Under the pieces are notes generated by a model, which saw nothing but the letters and a program-made list of their open reading frames with translations, made no database searches and was not told the DNA's origin. Of a stretch of 36,637 nt of DNA, positions 22,856 through 30,763 are shown in pieces. The stretch comes from Rhodopirellula sp. (GTDB lineage Bacteria > Planctomycetota > Planctomycetia > Pirellulales > Pirellulaceae), in NCBI GenBank assembly GCA_002701385.1, contig NZVD01000071.1:96569-133205 (forward strand), in the 5' to 3' direction. The position numbers and the translations under genes are program-made. The stretch's first letter is position 1; every line of letters begins with the position of its first letter.

Positions 22856-23793
22856 AACTGCTTGCTAAGTTTCTCGACCCGTTTTGGTTGATGACCGTCT
22901 GCCTGGATGACCATCCGGTAACGTAAGTTTAGTGGTTGGTCTATGGAGATAGGCACCGGGTGCTGTCCAGGATATGCCGCATTCTGCATGCTACCTTTGG
23001 CTCGTAAAATCCATTGGTCCGGATAAACAGGATTTTCCGGATGGCAGATGATGGCAATTGCTGAAGGAGCCTGATCGTCCGGGTGGAATGTTCCTTCGAT
23101 ATTGATCCATGGGCCAGCATCTATCGCCGTTCGCTGTGGCTGAACGACCCCTTGTTGTGACCAAAAGGTAACATCGGCAGGGAGCACAATACGAGGAGAA
23201 AAACCTCCATACCCTTTGTCATTATCTGAGCCTCCCAATTCAAAATTCTCGACGAGTGGTTGGATTTGAATGTGGAAGTCGATGACTCTTATTGGTCCTC
23301 GCGTTCGGTGAAGAGTGATTACCGTTTTCTCGTCCACGACAGGAATCTGCTCGCCCTGCTGATCGACTAAGTCCGGAGAACTCCAATGTGTCTCTGTGGA
23401 CAATCGGACTCCCATTTTTACATGTCTGGTTTCAACCAGTTTCGAGTCCCAAATGAAGTCGCGGCATTCCCAACTGTCTCCAAGCTGTTTGCCGTTTACT
23501 AGTACCTGATGCCAGGCCCAGAAGACGCCTCGATGATGCAAGTGATCTGCAGGAAAGTCCTCGGTAATTTCATTGCCTTGAAAATCAAACAGGTCCACAT
23601 AGTTGTTGCGTGTGTGTGTTCCCTCTCGTGATTTGGGTAATATGCGATAGCCAAGCGCAGGCGTACCCTTGTGGAAAACCATCAGATAATCTCGACTGCG
23701 TACTACCGAATAGGGTTGCTTGGCGATTGCCACAGCACTGGCAGAGAAAGTTGTCAGCAGGATTAGGAAGATTCTGGAGGCTCTATTCAGCAT
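22852..23793 (-). CDS. DUF6807 (PmoA-like) family secreted protein
   Basis: I take the ATG at 23793 (313 aa), which gives an N-terminal signal peptide MLNRASRIFLILLTTFSASAV; an earlier start 20 codons upstream would overlap the preceding gene. The body has the family blocks PADHLHHRGVFWAWHQV and GYGGFSPRI, plus a late HPENP motif, as in the DUF6807 or PmoA family common in planctomycete secretomes. The HHRG and HPENP histidines suggest a metal or catalytic site, but the reaction is not known. It starts one nt after the stop of the phosphodiesterase-fold gene (TGACATG), so the two are translationally coupled. The stop overlaps the convergent DUF1501 gene by four bases. Confidence 0.82.
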   Translation of the reverse strand: MLNRASRIFLILLTTFSASAVAIAKQPYSVVRSRDYLMVFHKGTPALGYRILPKSREGTHTRNNYVDLFDFQGNEITEDFPADHLHHRGVFWAWHQVLVNGKQLGDSWECRDFIWDSKLVETRHVKMGVRLSTETHWSSPDLVDQQGEQIPVVDEKTVITLHRTRGPIRVIDFHIQIQPLVENFELGGSDNDKGYGGFSPRIVLPADVTFWSQQGVVQPQRTAIDAGPWINIEGTFHPDDQAPSAIAIICHPENPVYPDQWILRAKGSMQNAAYPGQHPVPISIDQPLNLRYRMVIQADGHQPKRVEKLSKQF

Positions 23794-23794
23794 G

Positions 23795-25027
23795 TCATTT
23801 TTCCTTGACTTTGATGTCCACCCAAACCATGCGGTGGTCCGAAGCTGTGACAAGACGAGTGGCGGGTGTATCGGCCTTGGTTGGCCAAAAGACTCCGGCT
23901 CGTTGAGTCTTCAGGTTTCGGGATGGAAGCACATAGTCGATGCGCAGATTTCCTGGTGAGCGATCAGAGAAGTCGCCAGTATCTAATTCAGCCTTTCCAC
24001 GATGTGTCGTGTTCACGTTGCCCTGAATTTTGGCTGCTTCGGCTCCTCCCTTACTTGTTGGCTTGGGATCTTGAATGAGGGGATGTTTGAGTAATTGATT
24101 AATTGCCTGATTGGTAGAATCGCCGTCTACTGGGTCTGCATTGAGATCGCCTGCGATGACAAAGAACTCATTTTTCCTGAGTCCACCCCGTTGACCGGCG
24201 TCATCGACAATATAGCCCGCAGTACTTGGAGAGACGTAATCGGACCAGAACCGAATTTCATCGTGATTACGAGTACCATTTTTATCTTCCGGACCATCAA
24301 ATACCGGCGGAGTTGGATGGCAGACCAGAAAGTGAATGCGTCCGGCTGGCGTTTCCACAGGAACATCCCAATGACTCTTTGAGGATAAACGGAACTTATT
24401 TAGAATCTCACTGGAGTAATAGGATTTGCCAGTTTTGGGGTCGCGGGGTAACAACGCCCCAGGCATATTCTGCCAAAGAAACTTCTGAAAGGTTCGAACC
24501 TCTCCCAGCGGAAACCGACTTAATACGACCATTCCATACTGCCCGGGATATCGTCCAAATCCGAAACAATCGGTGGGGTCTGTGGTTTTTCCATTTCCAT
24601 CCAGATCTAATCCACTTGCAATCCCGGTGTTTACCTGATTGGTATAAGCGTAACCATACTCAATGGGATTCAATGTGTCGCTTGGGCTTTGTAGGTAATG
24701 GTTCTGGAAATGCTCTACCGAGGCGGTGGCCTGCTCCCCGGCATAATCAAACTCGTTAAGCAACAGGACGTCGGGACGAATTGTCCGTATAACAGCGGCG
24801 ATTTTGGCAATCTGCTCGTGATTCCCTGCCGCCAATTGTTCCGACAATTCGCCTTCTTGCGAACGGTTCATGCTGACATTGAATGTTGCAAAGCGAATTT
24901 GCCCGTAACTGGTATTGGGCAACAAAGTGGATATCAGGAATCCGCACGACGCCAACCACAGGAAGCTATAAAAAGAAACCAGCGACGAGTTTGATGGTCG
25001 TCGCTGGTTGTGGATTGGATTCTTCAT
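23795..25027 (-). CDS. Secreted endonuclease/exonuclease/phosphatase (EEP) family protein
   Basis: The 410-aa protein has an internal hydrophobic signal region (about residues 17-42, ending TSYG) followed by an EEP (DNase I-like) fold. Active-site blocks seen are FATFNVSMN, LLLNEFDYAG, CHPTPP, the metal/base motif GDLNADP, and the C-terminal RIDYVLPS and TASDHRMVWVDI. An EF-hand-like GLDLDGNGKTTDP lies in the middle. Members hydrolyse phosphodiesters or phosphomonoesters; secreted planctomycete versions may release phosphate, but this is inference. Strikingly, codons 7-17 form a 12-bp perfect hairpin followed by a T-run (24970-25009). A non-ATG start further in, such as TTG in the signal region, cannot be excluded. 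Confidence 0.85.
   Translation of the reverse strand: MKNPIHNQRRPSNSSLVSFYSFLWLASCGFLISTLLPNTSYGQIRFATFNVSMNRSQEGELSEQLAAGNHEQIAKIAAVIRTIRPDVLLLNEFDYAGEQATASVEHFQNHYLQSPSDTLNPIEYGYAYTNQVNTGIASGLDLDGNGKTTDPTDCFGFGRYPGQYGMVVLSRFPLGEVRTFQKFLWQNMPGALLPRDPKTGKSYYSSEILNKFRLSSKSHWDVPVETPAGRIHFLVCHPTPPVFDGPEDKNGTRNHDEIRFWSDYVSPSTAGYIVDDAGQRGGLRKNEFFVIAGDLNADPVDGDSTNQAINQLLKHPLIQDPKPTSKGGAEAAKIQGNVNTTHRGKAELDTGDFSDRSPGNLRIDYVLPSRNLKTQRAGVFWPTKADTPATRLVTASDHRMVWVDIKVKEK
24970..25009 (-). terminator. Terminator-like hairpin inside the 5' end of the EEP gene
   Basis: On the minus strand AACCAGCGACGA and TCGTCGCTGGTT form a perfect 12-bp stem (24977-25009) with a 9-nt loop, followed by TCTTTTTATAG. It starts 23 nt after the Dabb gene stop. 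It therefore has both the form and place of an intrinsic terminator, yet it is within the next coding frame. Confidence 0.6.
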
Positions 25028-25032
25028 GAGTT

Positions 25033-25422
25033 TTACTTCGCAATGTAATCGACGACAACGACCTTGGCTAACTTACCTTTTACTAATGCGACGAATTTCT
25101 CGTGAGCAGGATGTGGTAAGTACACTTCCAGTCCGGCCTTGTTTTTAAAGGTGACAAAGAAGCAGTGCGTTAGCCCGTCGTTAATGTTCTCGGGACTTAC
25201 GTTAGTGCCAAATTCAAAATCGATGATGGTGTCGATTTCTTTAGGTAGGTTACCAAAAGCGACTTCCACTTCCTTGATTTGTTCTTTGGTGACATCCTCA
25301 TTGAATGCAAACAGGACTACATGTCTATAAACTCCCTTTTTGGCTTTGGCGAGAGCGGGAGCCTGAGGTGTGACCAGCATCACGGCAAACAGTAGCAACA
25401 GTATGGTGGAAAAGTGACGCAT
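25033..25422 (-). CDS. Exported Dabb (stress-responsive A/B barrel) domain protein
   Basis: The 129-aa protein begins with a signal peptide (MRHFSTILLLLFAVMLVTPQ ... ALA) followed by one dimeric alpha/beta-barrel (Dabb) domain of about 100 residues. Family hallmarks are YRHVVLFAFNEDVTKEQI, FEFGTNVSPENINDGLTHCFFVTF and YLPHPAHEKFV. Dabb proteins act as small dimeric barrels, some of them cyclases or decarboxylases, but most are of unknown function; exported ones are frequent in planctomycetes. The gene lies 39 nt after the PLP-enzyme gene and five nt before the EEP gene. A terminator-like hairpin follows right after its stop. Confidence 0.87.
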   Translation of the reverse strand: MRHFSTILLLLFAVMLVTPQAPALAKAKKGVYRHVVLFAFNEDVTKEQIKEVEVAFGNLPKEIDTIIDFEFGTNVSPENINDGLTHCFFVTFKNKAGLEVYLPHPAHEKFVALVKGKLAKVVVVDYIAK

Positions 25423-25461
25423 AAGAACATTGTCCTTTTGGATTGAGAGTAGAAGTTAAAG

Positions 25462-26586
25462 TTATTGAAGTAAGCCACGAGCTTCGAGTGGCCAGATATC
25501 GACCAGTGTATCACCTTGGAAGACGTAGAAGAAATCATGAAGCACACAGGTCATATCTGCGTAACCCGGGACAAGTTCAATTCGTTCCCCGATTTTCAGG
25601 TTCTGAGCTTCACCGGCAAGTTTCAATTCTCCGTGTTCAGCTGACAGCCTTTCAACCGTGATGTCGTCCCGGCCGACGACGATCGCGGGTTCATATTCAA
25701 CATGCAGCGTTTTTTTCCCAGCATCAATAATGGCGCGATCTGAAGAGGGCCGACCCACAACGGTTGCCACAATGGTCAAGGCTTTCTGCATGCCAGTTAC
25801 CTGACATTGCTGTTCATAGAACTGGTCCATGAACATTCCACCGCCAGCCTGTAGTTCCGTGATTCCGGGTTGCATACGACTAAGGAGATACGACCCCGTA
25901 CCTCCACAGGAGACGATTTCACAGGGAATTCCAGCAGCCTTTAACTGCTCGGCATTGTCTGCTAATAATTTCAAAGCCTGTTCTATCTTGATCCGTTTCT
26001 CATCCTGATCTTCGAGGGTAAGCAGGTGTCCTTCGTATCCCATGATGCCGGCAAATTTGATACCGGGTAGAGCGTGCAACTGGCGGGCCAGCTCCAGCGT
26101 TGCTTGTGGTGAGCAGCCAACGCGATCGAGGCCAATATTTACTTCGATGATGGCTCGACACTCCACACCTTCTCTGCTCATAACTTCGCTCATCGGATTT
26201 GCCTGATCGAGATGATCAATACAAACAATCGGGTCTCCTTCTTTGCATAGATTGGCCAGCCGTTTGAGTTTCGCTTCGCCGACAATCAGATTGGCGATCA
26301 ACACATCGGTGACGCCACCGCGGACCATCACTTCAGCTTCAGCCAGCTTGGCGCAGGTGGCTCCTATCGCTCCAGCATCCACAAGTCGTGAAGCAATCTG
26401 AGAAGACTTATGTCCTTTGCAGTGCGGTCTCCATTGGACTTCAAAGTCCCGAGTGCCCTGACTGATCTTTGCGACGTTGGCATCCATTTTGTCGAGATCA
26501 ACCGCCAGAATGGGTGTATCCAGATCTGCTTTTGAGAAGGATTGATCGACGGGGAGCTTAGTTGGATTGATGAAATGCGTGGGCAT
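25462..26586 (-). CDS. D-threonine aldolase/D-serine dehydratase-like PLP enzyme (fold type III)
   Basis: The 374-aa protein combines an alanine-racemase N-terminal barrel with the DSD1/D-threonine aldolase C-terminal domain. The PLP lysine is predicted as Lys57 in RPHCKGHKS. Barrel markers include GATCAKLAEAE, EVNIGLDRVG and the phosphate-binding CGGTGSY. Family members split beta-hydroxy-D-amino acids or deaminate D-serine with a metal held by a His-x-Cys/Asp pair in PGHxC/D. Here the site reads PGYADMTC, so Asp344 is kept but the His is Tyr342. It starts within the stop of the moaD-like gene (TAATG overlap). Its tie to the molybdenum hydroxylase is by operon only. Confidence 0.83.
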   Translation of the reverse strand: MPTHFINPTKLPVDQSFSKADLDTPILAVDLDKMDANVAKISQGTRDFEVQWRPHCKGHKSSQIASRLVDAGAIGATCAKLAEAEVMVRGGVTDVLIANLIVGEAKLKRLANLCKEGDPIVCIDHLDQANPMSEVMSREGVECRAIIEVNIGLDRVGCSPQATLELARQLHALPGIKFAGIMGYEGHLLTLEDQDEKRIKIEQALKLLADNAEQLKAAGIPCEIVSCGGTGSYLLSRMQPGITELQAGGGMFMDQFYEQQCQVTGMQKALTIVATVVGRPSSDRAIIDAGKKTLHVEYEPAIVVGRDDITVERLSAEHGELKLAGEAQNLKIGERIELVPGYADMTCVLHDFFYVFQGDTLVDIWPLEARGLLQ

Positions 26587-26849
26587 TAGCCACCTCCGAT
26601 GGCGGGAATAAAATGAACTTCGCTTTGGGGCTTAACTTTAGCAATCATGCCTCGGGAGGTCATGATACTGTCGATAGAGACCTGAAGTGATGGCGAAATA
26701 TTTCCATCGGTACAGATCCGATCTTTGAATCCTGGGAACATCTCGTCTAGTTGATCGACGATCTCACGCACATTACGAGCCTCTATTTCCACCGACTGAA
26801 CACCACCGGACAATTCGCGCAGCTGTGCAGGGATAAAAACAGTTGCCAT
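26586..26849 (-). CDS. MoaD/ThiS family ubiquitin-like sulfur carrier
   Basis: The 87-aa protein is a beta-grasp sulfur carrier ending in the required Gly-Gly (IPAIGGG). It has the FIPAQLRELSGG start and the HFIPAIGGG tail of MoaD-like proteins. The C-terminal glycine would be adenylated and thiocarboxylated to donate sulfur, as in molybdopterin synthesis. It is encoded 23 nt after a molybdenum hydroxylase large subunit, so supply of molybdopterin or a special sulfur transfer for that enzyme is likely. No MoaE or MoeB is adjacent, so a partner elsewhere is needed. The length fits the family. Confidence 0.85.
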   Translation of the reverse strand: MATVFIPAQLRELSGGVQSVEIEARNVREIVDQLDEMFPGFKDRICTDGNISPSLQVSIDSIMTSRGMIAKVKPQSEVHFIPAIGGG

Positions 26850-26872
26850 GATGACGTTACTTTCACCAAACT

Positions 26873-29131
26873 TTATTCAGAAGTCTGATTCGATTGCATT
26901 GCCTTCCACAACTTAGGCGGAGACATAGGGAGCTCCGTCATACGTGTATTGGTTGCATTAAAAATAGCGTTCGCCAAGGCGGCAGGCGGTGGAACAATCG
27001 GTGTTTCACCGACACCCCGAACACCGTATGGATGATCCGGATTACCGGTTTCCACAATAATCGTATCGATCATCGGAACATCCAGCATGGTGGGCATGCG
27101 GTAATCCAGAAAGCTGGCATTGGCCATCGTGTCATCGGCTTTGTAGAAGTATTCTTCATTGAGGGCCCAGCCAATTCCTTGAACGGTACCACCTTGTAGT
27201 TGTCCTTCGACATAGCTGGGGTGGATTGCTTTTCCGGCATCCTGAATCGTCGTGTATCGCAGGACCGTGACTTTTCCGGTCTCCGGATCCACTTCGATAT
27301 CTGCAATCTGAGCACCAAAACCGTTGGTGGGGCATTCCGGTGAAACGGTTGCTCGTCCAACGAGATGTTCTCCTGCCTGAAACAATTCGGTGGCCAGTTC
27401 TTTGAAGCCGACAGTTTTATCGCCTCCTGTGAAGGAACCATCTTCACCGACAGTGATCTCGTCAGCAGAACAATCCCATAAATCAGCCGCGAGTGTTTTC
27501 ATTTGTTGCTGTAAATCACGGCCGGCTTCGTAAGCTGCCATGCCGGTAGCAAATGTTACACGACTCCCTCCAGTGACATCGGTATATCCGGCCGTGTCTG
27601 TATCGCCAACCATCGGGTTGATGTCATCGGCTTCGAGTCCCAATACTTCTGCCAGTTGCATGGCAATGGAAGTTCTTGAGCCACCGATATCGGTTGAGCC
27701 TTCTAGTAGGTTGATCGTGCCATCGGAATTGACGGTACATGCAGCACTGGATTTGAGTCCGCAACCAAACCAGAAGCCGGCTGCAATGCCGCGACCTCGA
27801 TTGGGGCCTTCAAGCGGTGTATTCCAGTGATCACTATTTTGAACAGCCTGCAGGCATTCTTCCAAACCAATCGGTGGATAGACTGGCCCATCAACTCGAC
27901 GGGATCCTTCCTTGACGGCATTCTTCTGGCGGATTTCCAATTCGCACATGCCGAGTTTCGCTGCGAGCTCATCCACCAATTGCTCCGTCGCAAATGCGAC
28001 CTGTGTGGCACCGGGAGCACGATAAGCAGAGGTTTTGGGTTTATTAAGGCAGACGTCGTAACCATCTACGACGGCATGTTCAATGTCATAACAGCTAAAG
28101 ACACACATACAACCAGGGCCGATCATGCCTCCGGGATAAGCGCCGGCATCATAGGCCAGCCAGGCTTCTCCGGCAATCATCGTACCATCATTCTTAGCTC
28201 CGATTTTCACTCGCATAAAAGATCCAGGCGTTGGGCCAGATGCTTCAAACACATCAGCTCGCGTCATAGTGATACGTACCGGACGTCCTGATTTTTTACT
28301 GAGTATTGCGGCCGTAGGTTCAAGGTAGACTGTAATCTTCCCCCCGAACCCCCCACCGATTTCACAGGGCGTAACTAGCACGTTCCCCAGAGGAATTTGC
28401 AGTACTTCCGCGGTTTGTTGTCGAGCGGTAAAGGAACCTTGAGTGGCAGTCCAGATTTTTAGGCGGCCATCTTCGTTATAGTCAGCCACTACGGCATGTG
28501 GTTCGATATACCCCTGATGGACGGTCGCCGTTTTGAATTCGCGTTCGACAATGACATCAGCCTCTTCAAAGGCCTTTCCTGCATCACCTTTTTCAAAATG
28601 AAGATGGACGGGGATATTACTTGGATTCTCTGCTTTATCTCCCATGCTATCGGTAACCAGATCGGCGTGAAGCAAAGGAGCATCTTCTTTCATAGCGTCG
28701 AGTACCCAGGTAACTGAGTCCAGTACTTCGTATTCGACTTTGATTTTCTTGGCAGCTGCTTCGGCAATATGCACATCTGTCGCCGCGACAGCTGCGACGG
28801 CATGGCCACGATAGAGCACCTTTTGTTGAGCCATGCAATTGGAACTAAGATAAGCCAGGTTAACGCTGCCTTCGCCAAGATCGGCCATTTTGTTTTCGAC
28901 ATTGGGGAAGTCTTTCCCAGTCACCACTGCATGGACGCCTGGAGTAGTCTCTGCTTCGCTCGTGTCAATCGAGACGATTTTTGCATGAGCATGCGGACTT
29001 CGTAGAACAAACCCGGCTAACATTCCAGGTAGTTTGGTGTCAGCGGTGTAGATGGCTTTTCCGGTAACTTTATCCGCTCCGTCATGTCGAACGGGACGGC
29101 TTCCAATGACGCGATACTGGGTCGAGGTCAC
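26873..29131 (-). CDS. Xanthine dehydrogenase family protein, molybdopterin-binding subunit
   Basis: The 752-aa protein is the catalytic large subunit of a molybdenum hydroxylase. The N-terminal a/b-hammerhead domain starts with GSRPVRHDGADKVTGKA. Cofactor-contact motifs are GGGFGGK, AYRAPGA and the C-terminal GVRGVGETPIVPPPAALANA, which holds the catalytic Glu. Such enzymes hydroxylate N-heterocycles or aldehydes, or reduce 4-hydroxybenzoyl-CoA, with water as the oxygen source. The specific substrate is not readable. FAD and iron-sulfur subunits are encoded directly upstream, so the complete alpha-beta-gamma set is present. There is no Tat signal, implying a cytoplasmic enzyme. The large size and motif set make the class certain. 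Confidence 0.93.
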   Translation of the reverse strand: MTSTQYRVIGSRPVRHDGADKVTGKAIYTADTKLPGMLAGFVLRSPHAHAKIVSIDTSEAETTPGVHAVVTGKDFPNVENKMADLGEGSVNLAYLSSNCMAQQKVLYRGHAVAAVAATDVHIAEAAAKKIKVEYEVLDSVTWVLDAMKEDAPLLHADLVTDSMGDKAENPSNIPVHLHFEKGDAGKAFEEADVIVEREFKTATVHQGYIEPHAVVADYNEDGRLKIWTATQGSFTARQQTAEVLQIPLGNVLVTPCEIGGGFGGKITVYLEPTAAILSKKSGRPVRITMTRADVFEASGPTPGSFMRVKIGAKNDGTMIAGEAWLAYDAGAYPGGMIGPGCMCVFSCYDIEHAVVDGYDVCLNKPKTSAYRAPGATQVAFATEQLVDELAAKLGMCELEIRQKNAVKEGSRRVDGPVYPPIGLEECLQAVQNSDHWNTPLEGPNRGRGIAAGFWFGCGLKSSAACTVNSDGTINLLEGSTDIGGSRTSIAMQLAEVLGLEADDINPMVGDTDTAGYTDVTGGSRVTFATGMAAYEAGRDLQQQMKTLAADLWDCSADEITVGEDGSFTGGDKTVGFKELATELFQAGEHLVGRATVSPECPTNGFGAQIADIEVDPETGKVTVLRYTTIQDAGKAIHPSYVEGQLQGGTVQGIGWALNEEYFYKADDTMANASFLDYRMPTMLDVPMIDTIIVETGNPDHPYGVRGVGETPIVPPPAALANAIFNATNTRMTELPMSPPKLWKAMQSNQTSE

Positions 29132-29191
29132 GGGTAATACTCCTGATAGGTTACTTAAACGCCGTGGCGGCAGTTTGGTTTATAAATGGCC

Positions 29192-29680
29192 TTAAGCTTC
29201 GGCACTCATTTGTTGCCCGGCGGCCTGAACCGCTCGGACTATTTTGTCATAGCCGGTACAACGGCAAAGGTTGCCGGATAAATCAAAACGTATGGTCTCT
29301 TCAGATGCATTAGGATCTTTATCCAGAAGAGCTTTGGAAGCGACTAGGAAACCCGGTGTACAGATGCCACATTGCAGGGCAGCGCCTTCCAGGAAGCATT
29401 GCTGAACCGGATGCAGATTCGAACTGCAGGCGATTCCTTCAACGGTCTCGATCTCCGCTCCTTCGACTTCGACACCCAGGACGAGACAGCTATCGACGGG
29501 CCGACCATTAAGCAGGACAGTGCACGCTCCGCAGTTTCCGTTGTTACATCCTTCTTTCGATCCGGTTAATCCGAGATTATCACGGAGCACTTCTAGTAGG
29601 CTATGACGCGGTTCACAGAGAAAGTCAGTAGACTCTCCGTTAATCGTGGTTGTCACATGGGCTTTCTTCGAGGCTGACAC
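29192..29680 (-). CDS. Molybdenum hydroxylase (2Fe-2S) subunit
   Basis: The GTG at 29680 (162 aa) is preferred because AAAGGAAG precedes it at proper spacing; an ATG eight codons upstream has no RBS. The N-terminal plant-type ferredoxin domain has the cluster motif GCNNGNCGACTVLLNG. The C-terminal domain has QCGICTPGF and LCRCTGYDKIV, the usual two [2Fe-2S] sites that pass electrons from molybdenum to FAD. It is encoded 60 nt before the Mo subunit and 84 nt after the FAD subunit. A palindrome and a tandem repeat lie in that gap. Length and motifs match the family exactly. Confidence 0.93.
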   Translation of the reverse strand: MSASKKAHVTTTINGESTDFLCEPRHSLLEVLRDNLGLTGSKEGCNNGNCGACTVLLNGRPVDSCLVLGVEVEGAEIETVEGIACSSNLHPVQQCFLEGAALQCGICTPGFLVASKALLDKDPNASEETIRFDLSGNLCRCTGYDKIVRAVQAAGQQMSAEA

Positions 29681-29704
29681 GATTACTTCCTTTATTGAAT
29701 GCAA

Positions 29705-29756
29705 AGGTACAGTGATGTACCTCGGGGCTTTTTGTGATTTGAGGTGTGATTTGAGG
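29705..29756. repeat. Palindrome and 12-bp direct repeat before the iron-sulfur subunit gene
   Basis: AGGTACA-GTGA-TGTACCT (29705-29722) is a perfect 7-bp inverted repeat. Next to it TGTGATTTGAGG occurs twice in tandem (29733-29744 and 29745-29756). Both lie in the gap between the FAD and Fe-S subunit genes, so they could affect differential expression within the operon. Confidence 0.5.
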
Positions 29757-29764
29757 TGATAGGA

Positions 29765-30637
29765 CTATGAGCTTTGAGCTCGTTCCACGGCAGTGGTCAA
29801 TGTGCGTTTGACCAGTACGCCTACGAGGTGCATACGATACTCATCGGTTCCTCGCATGTCGCTGATCGGTGTAGCAATTTGTTTCGCCAGTTCTCCAGCG
29901 GCCGCAAAGTTTTCTTCTGTTGGTTCTTTACCAATCAGGCTGGCCGCGGCCGCTTCAGCAACCAGTGGTGTTGCAGCCACTGCTCCTAAACCGATTTTCG
30001 CTTCTGCAATCGTTCCGTCATCGGCAAGCTTTACCCAGGAACCGGCACCTACGACGGCAATATCCATTTCATTACGTGGGATAAAGCGCTCGTAAGCTGA
30101 GCCACAGTTGCCACCTTGAGCTGGAATTTGTAGTGAGACTAGAAATTCTCCGTTTTCCAAAACATTACGACCTGGCCCCGTACAGAAATCTTCTACTGCC
30201 ACTGATCGCTCGCCGCTGGGACCGGCAATGACTGCCGTTGCATTGAGTGCAATGAGAGCAGGTATGGAATCTGCCGCCGGAGAGGCATTACAGAGATTTC
30301 CACCGACGCTGGCACGACTCTGAATTTGCCAGCCGCCAATAATATGGGTCGAATCAGCTAACGCTCCGTACAACTTGGATAATTGGGGATGTTCGTACAG
30401 ATTGTAGCAGGCGACTGCTGCTCCCAGTGACAGACCGTTTTCGTCACAATATTTGAAGGATGTAACTGCATCGATTTTCTTAATGTCGACGACCATATCG
30501 GCTTCCCGCAGGCCCTCGCGTAGCTGCACGATGATATCTGTTCCACCGGCCAGCAATTTCGCGCGGTCGCCATGTTCGCTGAGTACAGCAACTACTTCGG
30601 ACACCGATTGTGGTGCCACATAATCGAACTCGTTCAA
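29765..30637 (-). CDS. Molybdenum hydroxylase FAD-binding subunit
   Basis: The 290-aa protein matches the CoxM/XdhB FAD subunit, with PCMH-type motifs AGGTDIIVQ and GGNLCNASPAADSIPALIAL contacting FAD. The C-terminal CO-dehydrogenase-flavoprotein domain carries IGLGAVAATPLVA and DMRGTDEYRMHL. It accepts electrons from the Fe-S subunit and passes them to NAD or another acceptor. It is the first gene of the hydroxylase set and is preceded by a candidate extended -10 promoter (30702-30710) and a 13-bp palindrome (30682-30694). The start ATG at 30637 is the only good choice in frame. Confidence 0.92.
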   Translation of the reverse strand: MNEFDYVAPQSVSEVVAVLSEHGDRAKLLAGGTDIIVQLREGLREADMVVDIKKIDAVTSFKYCDENGLSLGAAVACYNLYEHPQLSKLYGALADSTHIIGGWQIQSRASVGGNLCNASPAADSIPALIALNATAVIAGPSGERSVAVEDFCTGPGRNVLENGEFLVSLQIPAQGGNCGSAYERFIPRNEMDIAVVGAGSWVKLADDGTIAEAKIGLGAVAATPLVAEAAAASLIGKEPTEENFAAAGELAKQIATPISDMRGTDEYRMHLVGVLVKRTLTTAVERAQSS

Positions 30638-30681
30638 GGGTGTCTACTTTCAAATGAATAGTGATATACGAACGCTCATTC

Positions 30682-30694
30682 CTGAAGACTTCAG
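30682..30694. promoter_or_regulatory. Palindromic operator candidate for the molybdenum hydroxylase genes
   Basis: CTGAAG-A-CTTCAG is a perfect 13-bp palindrome directly downstream of a TGTTATAAT box. It sits about where transcription would start, a typical repressor location. No regulator gene is found in the window. Confidence 0.45.
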
Positions 30695-30701
30695 AATCTG
30701 G

Positions 30702-30710
30702 ATTATAACA
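30702..30710 (-). promoter_or_regulatory. Extended -10 promoter of the molybdenum hydroxylase operon
   Basis: On the minus strand TGTTATAAT gives a perfect TATAAT with the TGn extension and no good -35 at 16-18 nt. It lies about 65 nt upstream of the FAD subunit start and 39 nt after the ABC ATPase stop. Confidence 0.45.
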
Positions 30711-30741
30711 AATCCCCGATAGCAACAGGCAGTGTATTCAT

Positions 30742-30763
30742 CGAATTACTATTCAGTAATTCG
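30742..30763 (-). repeat. Hairpin over the ABC ATPase stop codon
   Basis: CGAATTACT-ATTC-AGTAATTCG is a perfect 9-bp inverted repeat covering the last codons and TAG stop of the ATPase gene. No T-run follows on the minus strand, so it is not a classical terminator. It may protect the mRNA end or slow read-through. Confidence 0.4.

Noticed and set aside
24226-24759. 177-codon plus-strand frame
   Set aside because: It is fully antisense to the EEP gene, whose catalytic motifs are clear.
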